The position numbers were made by a program, and so were the translations under genes. This document shows positions 19,504-29,400 of a stretch of 31,001 nucleotides of DNA, one piece after another. Every line of letters starts with the position of its first letter. The first letter of the stretch is position 1. The stretch spans positions 1-31,001 of the forward strand of contig FLMG01001519.1 in the NCBI GenBank assembly GCA_900088475.1. The letters run 5' to 3'. The notes under the pieces are model-generated. The model searched no databases. It was given only the letters and a program-made list of their open reading frames with translations, and was not told the origin of the DNA. The DNA is from Hyphochytrium catenoides. Taxonomy: Eukaryota > Sar > Hyphochytriomycetes > Hyphochytriales > Hyphochytriaceae.

Positions 19504-20533
19504 CTAGAGTCTGGAGCTTGTCATGGCCAGCCTGGTAAGGCCAGCGCCAAAGAGATCTCTTCGCAAGTTGTGCCTAGCGAACTCCCAATCTACCAGGCGG
19601 AACCAGCCATCCACATATCGTTCTACTTCCCATTCATAGTCAAGGAAGAAGGAATGCTCCCACAAATCACACACCACAAGGCTTCGGCCCATTCCTAGCC
19701 GTTCTGGCACTTCTGAGTGTCCAGTGCGAACGATCTGAAGCCTATGAGGAGCTGAAGACGTAAGAATGAGCCAGATCCAGCCTGAGCCGACAGTGGGCAA
19801 GAGGGACGCCTCTCGCTTCCAATGCTCAATAAACAGCGGAAAGGAACCAAAATCCCGTGCTATCAGCGTGGCCAACTCTCCTGTAGGGACATTAAGAGTA
19901 TAGGAAGACTGGACAAGCGGAAGATGTAGCTCTCCCCTTCTGGCTCTCTCGCTCGAGGGTGTGCCCACAGGCTTCATGCTATGCCAAAAGACAGTGTGGT
20001 TCCAGACCTGAAGGCGTACATGAAAGCATTGGCATCAGAAGTCGAGACCATCGGACATTACGAAAGAGAGAGCGGCAGGGAGAATTAGGACATGAGTATC
20101 GCAACCAGGGGACGAGGACAAGAATGAGAAATATTTCTAGGCCCGATTGGACCAACAAATGAGACAACGAGGAGAAGGAGGAATGGGATCAGATACTCGT
20201 CGGCGTGGTAGATGTCGAGAGGGCTAGTATAATGGAAACGACAGCACCCGCACGGGAAGATCTATCAAAAAGCTTTGACCAGGGAAATGCCTTTACCTGC
20301 ACAGCGACGAGGTAAGCCTCGGAGGTGGTTGGATATGTAGCGACTATTCGTTCCAAGGAGATCGTAGCGCTAGTCTGGCCCAGCAAGGGAGAAGGAAGAT
20401 GAGGAGTCACAAGAGCATTCAATTTCCGCACTAATTCTGCCTGGTGGAACATGTAGTGAACGCGGACGGCTTCGGTTGATAAAAAGGGTTCCAAAGAGTC
20501 ACAAGGGTAGGGCAATGGCGGCATGGACACCAT
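19504..20533 (-). CDS. SOD: Iron-type superoxide dismutase, two exons
   Basis: Converts superoxide to oxygen and hydrogen peroxide. Exon 1 is 20533-20297, intron 20296-20008 (289 nt, GTAAAG to TTCAG, phase 0), exon 2 is 20007-19504; about 246 residues. Exon 1 gives PPLPYPCDSLEPFLS and the first metal histidine in RVHYMFHQ. Exon 2 opens with VWNHTVFW (second metal His) and continues with FGSF, GSGWIWL and DLWEHSFFLDY (metal Asp and His), ending LVDWEF. All four metal ligands are present. Gln just before VWNH is the position typical of Fe-SOD. The residue eight after the first metal His, normally the gateway Tyr34, is Leu. The ATG at 20533 (20524 also possible) leaves no clear targeting peptide, but the frame stays open upstream for about 40 codons. 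An upstream exon with a transit peptide is therefore possible, and cellular location is open. Confidence 0.93.
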
Positions 20534-21385
20534 GTTGGACGCTCCTTTGTTGTCAAGTGCTCTGCAATGCCATCGTTGCTGCAAAGGCTGACATGATAAG
20601 TGGCCAAAATTGTTAGGCGCGACAAATGACGCCTGGCTGGTGTAGCCGCTCTAGTGATGTCGGCAAACAGCGGTCCCTCTCTCCTCTGATCACGATGAGG
20701 CCGGCATCATCATCCAAAGGACAGAGCCGTAAAGTTCCTCATGGTCAGCACGGCCAACGACACCCTCAGCTTTGCAAGATCCCTCTTGACACCAGGGGTT
20801 CGAGTTATTAGGCTCCTCACTCGTCGGAATATTCAAGCATCCGCTGCGCGTCTTCTTCTCTTCAAAGAAGTGGATCCTAGCTCCTGCTACGGCTCTCAGC
20901 CATGCTCATCTGCGCAAGGAAGCTGCCTGTGTTCTACGCCCCATTCAACAGGGAAGATCGCAAACTCTCTCATCATCACTGTTCACTACCAGCAAAACGA
21001 AGCACGCAGTTAAAAGTGCTGTCTCATAAAGAAGACAACGCACGAATCTTCAGAAAGGATACGACGTGAAGGGTTGAAGCATCCTCGAGTAGTTGGTAAC
21101 TGGTAATTGGTAACTAGTGCAAAAGTTGCTGAGGGCAAATGTATGGGAATCAGGGGGAAGGAAGAGAAAAAGAGCGGAAGGATTGTGTACCGCTGTCTAC
21201 TGGTGAAGAACGAACACGACGAGTGAGCAGCAGCAGCGTCGGAGGAGGACAGCAGCAAAGGCCAAGAAGAGGATTAATCAAAGCTCAAGAATGGACAAAG
21301 GAGATGAAGTTGTGCCGATACTGACTTGGCTGAGGCCGAAAAGTCATGATCAAGGGAGGGGTGTTGGTGGTAGATAACAAGATCG

Positions 21386-21424
21386 ACAGCATGCTGGCAC
21401 GCTGCGTCAACAGCATGCTGGCAC
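21386..21424. repeat. 15-bp direct repeat, 24-bp period
   Basis: ACAGCATGCTGGCAC occurs at 21386-21400 and again at 21410-21424. The 24-bp period is a whole number of codons. In the minus-strand ORF 21488-21285 it encodes ASML twice. Confidence 0.7.
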
Positions 21425-21601
21425 CGCTGCTCTGTCCTTCATCAAAGGATTGCCTCTCCATGACTTTTATGAGGTTTGAAAGCTTCATACCGCGCAACGG
21501 ATGTTGTTGGTCTCGTTGGCACGGAAAGAACGTCGTTTAGGTCAACCAGAGCTCATGATTGTATGAATGAGGTCGCTGTTTTGCCAGTGAAGCTAGGAGA
21601 T

Positions 21602-21613
21602 CTTTTATAAAAG
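21602..21613 (+). promoter_or_regulatory. Palindromic TATA-like box
   Basis: CTTTTATAAAAG, identical to the 12-mer upstream of the zinc-finger gene. It lies about 90 nt before the 48-residue ORF at 21703. The palindrome gives no orientation. Confidence 0.35.
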
Positions 21614-21702
21614 TAAGGATGCTTAGCTGTCATGCCGGTCAGCGTGGACAGAATGAAAGGTTCACCAGTAAGTAAAAACGTTCTGCATGGTCTAATGAAG
21701 CG

Positions 21703-21849
21703 ATGAAGGAAGAGAGCGCTGGAATAGACCACGGGAATAAGCGATGGTCTGATATTTATCTTCTTGAGGCGTATGTGTCCTCTGTCCCATTTTATCAGAA
21801 TCGCTTAGCACGGACTTCGAAGCATCCAATATCTCTCTTGCTGAATTGA
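21703..21849 (+). CDS. Candidate 48-residue ORF downstream of a TATA-like box
   Basis: ATG to TGA. The frame includes SDIYLLEAYVSSVPFYQNRL, balanced in composition and aromatic-rich, but no family is recognised. An alternative is that this is intronic: a donor GTAAGT at 21668 and an acceptor TTTTATCAG at about 21799 could join a short upstream exon (MPVSVDRMKGSP from 21632) to its second half. Either reading is weak. Confidence 0.2.
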   Translation: MKEESAGIDHGNKRWSDIYLLEAYVSSVPFYQNRLARTSKHPISLLLN

Positions 21850-22189
21850 TTTAAGTGTCCATGCAGGGCTCCACAGCTCTTACCGCAGCACACACGTTTT
21901 ATCTAACCTTGAAAATTGGGAGTTGGTGATGGCACACATCTTCCAAGCGGACCCATTGTCCTCTTCCTGCTCTGCCACCAGCTCCAATTACCGTCTGTGA
22001 ACATTACATTTGCTACATTGAGAAGAATAAGAGGTCAAAGCTCAAGGACTCAACTCCATTATTATCCAGTTTCCATAGCATAAGCTGCTACCACGGTCCT
22101 AAATGCTTGCTTCTCGATCATTCGCCACGCCTAAGTCCACAACCTCTTGTGCAACCATCTTAGTGGTTCTTCTGCCACTACTCAGCCAC

Positions 22190-22300
22190 TAATCATACGA
22201 CTTTCAGGAGCGATGCTGCTGTGCGCCCCACCAGTGCTGGTTCTCCAGTGCTGGTCTGCCACTACTACGTCTTTCAGAGGCGATCCTCCTGGCGCGTGAC
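22190..22300. repeat. Imperfect tandem repeat
   Basis: Two diverged copies of a motif running from a GCCACTACT stretch through CTTTCAG, GGCGAT or GAGCGATG and a GCGC end, with a further GTGCTGGT duplication between them. Non-coding as far as I can see. Confidence 0.45.
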
Positions 22301-22835
22301 TATTGACATATGAGCGGTTGGAGACAAATATCCCCTTGCCGACATAATAGGCTTTCACTTGGTCCTTTTCCTATTCGAAGAAACAAAGGAAGAAATAGGT
22401 GCTATCAGGCTGCAAATTTCATCCAGAGCAAATCTCTGGGTCCACAAGCCACGAGCACGTGGTTGATCACGGTCGGCTGTGAGCCCCACGCGGTTATGAT
22501 TCCCTTAATGCAGTAGAGGGAAGAGCCCAGCTACTGGTGGAAGCAAACAGCAGCGTGGGGAACCCGAGCGAGGGCACTATGATCAAAGAGATTTAAAAAA
22601 AAATGACGATGGCGCTGAATGAAGATTGGCAGCGGTCCGCGGTCTGTCATCAGTGCACCAGCAGCGTGGCACACAGCACATTTCATGAAAGATCTTTGCT
22701 GATGCCAATCCCTTAGATTCTCCCAGATGTAACCTCACAAAAGTTATGTTTTGCCTTTTAGATATTGATATAGGAAACTAACATAGTTTTAGGCAGAACC
22801 GCATCTCTGAGGACCGCTAACGTCATTACATTTCG

Positions 22836-22893
22836 ATTGGCCTACGATGCTAGCTCATGACTGAGGTTGTCCTCATAGGGAGTCTAGGCCAAT
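22836..22893. promoter_or_regulatory. Inverted CCAAT pair upstream of EF-Tu
   Basis: ATTGGCCT at 22836-22843 and its exact reverse complement AGGCCAAT at 22886-22893, 42 nt apart, about 470 nt before the EF-Tu ATG. CCAAT motifs in both orientations are common promoter elements. Activity here is inferred only. Confidence 0.35.
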
Positions 22894-23055
22894 GAAAGCC
22901 GCCTAGAATCGGCCGGAAAGCTTGCGAATTATGGCCAAGCGGTATGTTTCCTTTAGAAGGCCCCCCGTGAAAGAGTATTTCTAGTTCCTTGCAAGCCTCA
23001 AGGACCTCAGGATGTTAAGGTCAGTGCCTATCTTTCTGAGGTCAGCAGACAAGTC

Positions 23056-23172
23056 CATCTCTCAATCTCTCTCTTACTCACATTCTCACTATCTTTTTCT
23101 ACTTTGCCCCCTCTCTCTGTCTCCCTCTCTGTCTCGTCCGAAGTTCACACTCTGTCTCTCTCTCTCTCTCTT
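23056..23172 (+). repeat. CT-rich tract upstream of EF-Tu
   Basis: Interrupted CT tract with C/T on the + strand, ending about 190 nt before the EF-Tu ATG. It may lie in the 5' leader or a leader intron. Confidence 0.8.
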
Positions 23173-23359
23173 GCCGTCTGCCTTCCATTCCGTCCATCCA
23201 CTGCCAGGGCCGAAGAAGTTCAATCTGTCTGGCGGCTTCTCAAGCCTTTCCCATCGGTCTCCACACTCTGCAGCCTGCTTGCGCCGCCTTTTGAAGCTTT
23301 TCTAAAGCTCAAGCTCCGCTTTAGGTCTATCTCACAGCTCACAGTGATCAGTAAGAGAC

Positions 23360-25967
23360 ATGTCCGCAGCCGTAGTGCACAGGTTCTTGGGGAACAAGGC
23401 CAATCTGGCCTCCCGCCTTGCTTCTCTCACTTTGAAGCACAAGGCAGCAGCCGCTCCAGCAGGTGAGCGTTGCATGTGGAGAACTGGTTCTTGAAAGACA
23501 TCCATGATAATGCGACAGACTGATCAAAAAGTGTCGATGAGGTCATGGTGGCTGACCCTACCTCTCCCTATCTCTGACAGTGGGCCAGTTCCGCTGTGTC
23601 ACATTTGACCGTAGCAAGCCCCATCTTAACATTGGAACCATTGGCCATGTCGATCACGGCAAGACAACCTTGACTGCCGCCATCACGAAGGTATGCTGCC
23701 TGAAGGAGACGTGCCTACGGGACCAGAGTTCTTTCCACGCTCCGTTGTCTCTCTCGTGGCGGTGCCTCTTCTCTTTCCCTTCTGCAGCTCTCTCGTCTAT
23801 CGCACATATCACCATCTTATGTTCTGAGCTTTGTCTCTCTTAGATACTTATCTACTCCTGGGCTCTGCCATGTCTCCTGACTCTCATTGATTCTCAGGTG
23901 CTTGCTGAGGCTGGTGGCGCGAACTACACCTCCTATGACCAGATTGACAAAGCTCCAGAGGAGAGAGCTCGTGGTATCACCATCAGTACCGCTCATGTGG
24001 AGTATGAGACCTCAAAAAGACATTATGCTCACGTCGACTGCCCCGGCCACGCTGATTATGTGAAGAATATGATCACTGGTGCCGCGCAGATGGACGGCGC
24101 TATCCTTGTCGTCTCTTCTGCTGATGGTCCTATGCCTCAGACGAGAGAGCACATTCTTCTGGCTAGACAGGTGAGATAACATGAAGGACAAGGTTTAGCC
24201 TTCATAAGGACGGCAAGAAGAAGTCATCCGTGCACTTGAGGAGAAGCAGAGACCAAGAGAGAGAGGGAGAGTGAGGGAGACAGAGGAAACGGGGAAGAGG
24301 TTGGAGAATGGTCAGCCGCGTTTGCAAAGAGTTTAAGGAAGAGAGATTTGACAAGAGAGCCCCAAACAGTATGGCAAGAGCCTTGAAGACGATGTCGTGG
24401 TCTTCAGGCCTAACCTATGCCATGCTCATCCTTCTCTCGTCCTTTTTGCCTCTCTATTCCTTCAGGTTGGCGTTCCGTCTCTGGTCGTCTTCATGAACAA
24501 GGTAGACATGGTGGACGATCCTGATCTGCTGGAGCTGGTGGAGATGGAGGTGCGCGAGCTTCTGGACTTCTATGAGTTCCCAGGTGACTCCATCCCAGTC
24601 ATCAAGGGATCAGCTCTCGCTGCTATTGAGGACAGAGATCCTGAGATTGGTAAGTTGGCTGTGAGATCCTTGAGAGCTGGCAAGCTGAAGTAGGGATGAG
24701 CATACGGAGAGAAGAAGATTGTGGACCAAGGAAGAGAACTTAGGCGAGCAACCAGAGAAACGTTCAGCTGCCACGTCTTCTGCGCCTCGTATATTCTGTC
24801 TCTCAGTTCTCTCTCCCCTACCCCACCCCACCCCTTCCTTTGTTCCTGTCCTCCATCCTCTGTCACTGAACCCTCCTGCCCTTTACAGGCAGAGATGCAG
24901 TCCTGAAGTTGATGGACGCTGTGGATGCGGAGATCCCTAATCCTGTCCGTGATCTGGACAAGCCTTTCCTCATGCCGATTGAAGATGTCTTTTCCATCTC
25001 AGGCAGAGGTACCGTCGTCACAGGCAGAGCAGAGCAGGGCATCATCAAGGTGAGACAATGGCAAGGCGGGAGAAAGAGACAATGGCAAGGCGGGAGAAAA
25101 CAGTTACAGCTGAAGACAGGAGGTGTGAAGAGAGAGAGAGAGAGAAAGAGAGAAACTTTCCCTTTTTCTCTATGTTTCTTGGCATACGATGCTCAAGTCT
25201 TCTACTACCATCCATCAAGGCGTGAAAACAATGTCTAATAGATGACGTATCGGTCTCGACTCTTCCGTGACGGCAGGTTGGTGATGAGGTGGAGGTAGTG
25301 GGCATCCGCCCCCAGAAGATCAAGACAACGTGCACAGGCGTAGAAATGTTCAAGAAGCTTCTTGACCAGGGACAAGCAGGAGACAATGTTGGCGTTCTTC
25401 TGCGCTCTGTGAAGAGGGAGGATGTGGAAAGAGGACAGGTGCTCTGTGCCCCTAACACTGTGACTCCTCACAAGAAGTTCGAGGCTGAGGTGTACGTGCT
25501 AAAGAAGGAAGAGGGAGGCAGACACACTCCTTTCTTCTCCAAGTACCGCCCTCAGTTCTTCTTCAGAACTGCTGACGTCACTGGAGACATCAACCTCAAG
25601 GAAGGCACGGAGATGATTATGCCTGGTAGGAGACTCTTACTCCTGTCTCTCCGCAGCACCTCTTTCTCTGTTGCACTCCTTCCTGCTTGTGAAAGCTAGT
25701 AGGCTCTCCGTGCCTAATTAAGGCTCCTTACTCTTAAAGCTCGTGGTCTGCGGGCCAGTATTTCTATCATGACAGAGACTTTCTGGCTCTTCCTCGCTGT
25801 TTCTTTTGCAAATAGTGCCCTCAACGCTAACATTTGTCGCAGGTGATAACGCTGCGATTGAGGTCGAGCTTATCTCTCCAGTCGTCATGGCACAGGGTCT
25901 CCGCTTCTCTATGAGAGAAGGAGGAAGGACTGTCGGTGCTGGTGTCGTCGCCTCCGTGAAGGACTAA
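23360..25967 (+). CDS. TUFM: Mitochondrial translation elongation factor Tu, seven exons
   Basis: GTPase that delivers aminoacyl-tRNA to the mitochondrial ribosome. Exons: 23360-23462, 23581-23690, 23898-24170, 24466-24649, 24889-25049, 25277-25625 and 25843-25967. All introns are GT-AG and all phases agree, giving 434 residues. Residues 1 to about 38 form a basic, Ala/Ser-rich presequence without acidic residues, as for mitochondrial import. Then come [18 protein letters not shown] (P-loop about 56-63), RGIT (96-99, switch I threonine), DCPGH (118-122), NKVD (173-176) and GSALAA (G5 loop), followed by complete domains 2 and 3 ending [18 protein letters not shown]. The nuclear location is shown by spliceosomal introns. 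The gene converges on the acid phosphatase; an AATAAA lies at 26185. Confidence 0.97.
25052..25099 (+). repeat. 24-bp perfect tandem duplication in EF-Tu intron 5
   Basis: Two exact adjacent copies of a 24-nt unit beginning GAGACAATGG (25052-25075 and 25076-25099), directly after the intron donor. Looks like a recent replication-slippage duplication, useful as a length marker. Confidence 0.9.
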
Positions 25968-26184
25968 AACTGAAGGGAGACTTAGGAGGCAAGGGCGAGA
26001 GACATAGGAGCTAAGCACATATATTACTACGCTGTATCTTGCACAGCCTGTGAATCTCTCAGCTCAGCTCTGGAAGAAGTGAAACAGCCTAGGGATAAGA
26101 GAGAGACAGACGAGGGGAGAGTGTGCTAGCCACTAGCAGAGAAGGATATGTATAGGAGCGCAAGCTGAAGCTAATAAGGAGGAC

Positions 26185-26190
26185 AATAAA
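26185..26190 (+). terminator. Polyadenylation signal of EF-Tu
   Basis: AATAAA 218 nt after the EF-Tu stop codon, in the convergent gap before the acid phosphatase stop. It has the standard sequence; use is not shown. Confidence 0.45.
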
Positions 26191-26495
26191 AAGCTTCCTT
26201 TCACTGGCAAGTCTGTCTTCCTAGATCTCCTTTCTCTTAGCGAAAGAACAAGGAATGTCACTCAGCTCTAACGGCAGATAGCGACTGGCGTGAAGAAAGG
26301 AAATGAGGAAGAAAAGGAGCCACAAGCGTATACTGATGAGCTTAGGAGAGAGAAAGAGCGCCATGAGATGGGCAGAGTCAGCAACATTTTCCTTTGCAGT
26401 CACTCGATGTTAGAGTTTAGCGGCTATTTTGATAGTCAACTACTCTCTATCCTTGGCCTCTACTTCCTAGACTGCTTTGACTCTGTCTTCTTGAG

Positions 26496-29400
26496 CTACG
26501 AGAGGGCTGATACTTCAGACACTGCAGCGACCTTGGGGCTATCTATCTCTTCGTCTGGCCCGCTCCCCTCGGCTCTGGCACTGAGAATTTGCTGCTTTAC
26601 GTCTTCGTCAAGTGACTGCACTCCCGGTGTCATATCTTCTTGCTCGGCTCCACCTAAAAAGTACCGGAGCGCTGTCCACTGCTCCTCCACCGCCTGGAGA
26701 TAGGGATCAAGAAAGGAGATGATTCCTTTCCCTCGCGCGTCTGCTGCTCTGTCTTCCACTTTGGGCAAGAGTCCGAGATCCAAAGGAATGCGGAACATAT
26801 TTCTGTCTGCAGCTGGATCCGTATCCGTCTCTTCTTCTGCGGGTAGGACTCCTAGCTCTACCGTCATGGCCACGTAGGCGCTATCGCCCCACTCATGCTC
26901 TGCTGTCCTGTCCTCTTTCTCCTTCTCCGGATCCAAGAGCGTGCCGAAAGCTTGCAGAATGCTGTCTCTCTCTTGAGCTAGCTCGGCCCATGCATCTTCT
27001 ACCACCTCTTCCACTGGTATCCGCAACAGTGCCTCCACGGGGCCCTCATCTGTTTCTTCGTCTGTCTTCCCCTTCTCCTCTGTCCCGTCATGATCCTTCA
27101 CAAGCCAGACCTCGTCCAACAGCTTCCCATCTTCAGCCCCATAGAATTCCCATTGCAGGGCAGTATGATTGTGAAGGGTCAGCACTGAGTAGCCAAAGTG
27201 CTCATCGTCTCCAAAGACATGCCAGGAGGGACGATGAGAGGAAGGAGGAAGGAGAGAATGGAACTCTGACGTGCCTGCTGCTCCTTGAATGAGATAGACA
27301 GGGCAAGCGGGATTGCTATAAAGGGACGAGGGATGGGAACGCGGAGAAGCAGGAAGAGTGAGAGGGAAAGAGGAAGGCTTGTTCCGGCAGATGGCGGCCT
27401 GCCTCTCATAGTTATGCACGTGCCCGCTGAGGTAGAGGTCAACCTTATGGGACATCAGGAGCTCCTCGATCGCTGCCTGCAGCCGGGCGGTGTCCCCAAC
27501 AGGCACCTAACACAGAGCAGACCAAACGGAAGAAAATTGAGGCCCAGAGAGTAGCAAAATAGGAGGCGGGGTTATGTCAACACAAGGGAGAGCTACTGAT
27601 GAACAACATCATCCAAGCTAGAGCTCGCGCCCACGGAAGCCAGCGGATCACGAGAGAGGAGAGAGAGAGACAGAAATAGAGATAGAGAGATAGGAGAGAG
27701 AGAGAGAGGTAGTGAGCGGGGGGACAGAAAAGGAGACAGATGGATAGATAGGTAGATAGATAGATAGAGATAGAAAGTATCTGAAAAGAAGAGAGGGACG
27801 CTGCTTGTACAGCCTGCTTACCCCATCCTTGCTGTGCTCGGCTTGCGCTGAGTAGATGGGTCTGTGCCCGGAGACTATTATCCATGACCGCTTTCCCTCT
27901 TCCCTCTCCCTCACTGCCTCCTCCAGCTCCCTCTCCAGCCACTGGATCTGGTCCCCAAAGCCCCCCTGCGGCACGCCAACGAACGAGTCATTGGGATGCC
28001 CAGGAAAGTCGGTCTCTGTGTTGATCGAGATAAAGCGGGCTGGGCCAAGGCTAAAGGAGTACCACATATTCAAAGATCCTCCGCTCTCGGCGCTTGGCAT
28101 GCGGAACCTATGAAGCAGAGTTAGCAACGGGCAGACAGAGTGTCCTGCCTAGAATGAGCTTATAGAATGAGACACAGGACAGGGACGCTAGCATTGTCAA
28201 TGACCACAAAGTCTTGGGCTTTAATAGACAATGCTTGGACCCTGACATGGGCGATAGCATTGGGAGGAAGAATCACACCGCGATGGGAAGAAAAAGGAGC
28301 AAACTTTCTGGTTCCAGCTGAAGACGCAAAGGGCGCTGTCGCAGGTAGGTTCTTGATTAACAAGGAAAAGAGGAAGAAGTGTCAACAAGGGAGAAACGAA
28401 ATCTAACCTGTTATTATAGGTGCTAAAATTGCCAAACGTTTCCGCGATCTTCTTCATTTTGAGGCCAAAGAAAGGGGAGTGCTCCTCTGCCTCGTGGTTT
28501 CCAGGAAGAACCATATATGGGACTGACGCCACGATGTCCTCCATCTCCCTGAGGAAGGAGTTCCAAGTCCGCTGATAGTCAAAGGAGAAGAGGTTATGCA
28601 AAAAGGCGTCGTCTGCGTAGGAAATGTCTCCCAGATGGTAGAGAAGGTCAAAGGTATTGGCCTTCTTCTTGAGTGCAGAGAGTGTCTCTGCGCTCTCATA
28701 GAGACCCATGTCCCCTATGACTCCAACTCGGAGAGGGCCATGAGTAGAAGAGGAGAGAGACATAGCTGGAGTCGTGAAGGAAAAGACTCGAGAGGAAGAG
28801 ACGTTATTATAGACCTGATAAAAGTACTTTGTCCTCTCCTTCAGACCACGGAGGAGAACGACGTGGTTGTACGTGGTTTGCACCTTGATTTCTCTCTTCT
28901 TATATTTGACGGTGCCGATGTCATCGTAGGTGGAGCTCTGACCTTCTGCTTCTTCCCGCAGAAGGGAGGGAGAGAGACCATATCGAACCTTGGACGTGGT
29001 TGGCGCCTCTGTGAGCCAGACGACACTGATGCTATCGGAATAGCCATCGCTGTTCTTCCCAGCCAACGCGATATGCACCTGCTGAGGCTGAGCAGGTGGG
29101 ACTGGCGGGAGATCTGGAGGGCCATGAGGTGAGGGGATGACCTCAGGTGGGAGAGGAGTGGGATATGGAGCAGCCGAGCAGCCAGTTTGGAAGTGGCACC
29201 ATTTGAGCTTCAGGTTTGCCAGGCTCACAATGTAGCTGAGCGGCACGCCCTGGATCATTGACGATTAGAAGCCGAAACATCAGGTTACAGAGATGTCAAA
29301 GAACTGTTGTCACTGCACTCGCAAGGACGGAAACGCAGCTTGAGAGGTGAGAATAACGGAAACAATCTTCAGAAGAGTTAGCATGTAGGTGTAGTTCACC

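Larger units (their letters stand above)
20640..22830. other. Long region without a confident gene
   Basis: All frames around 20740-21010 are partly open, but none shows a domain. Candidate small ORFs with genuine ATG codons are 21139-21324 (+, 61 residues, basic), 21346-21540 (+, 64 residues), 21488-21285 (-, 67 residues, starting MKLSNLIKVMERQSFDEGQ) and 21703-21849 (+, 48 residues). They are too short to assign. Short imperfect repeats occur at 21386-21424 and about 22190-22300. No tRNA-like or transposon-like structure was seen. Confidence 0.4.

Noticed and set aside
28596-29132. 178-residue + strand ORF over the acid phosphatase
   Set aside because: Antisense of exon 3, which carries the conserved metal-binding motifs on the minus strand.
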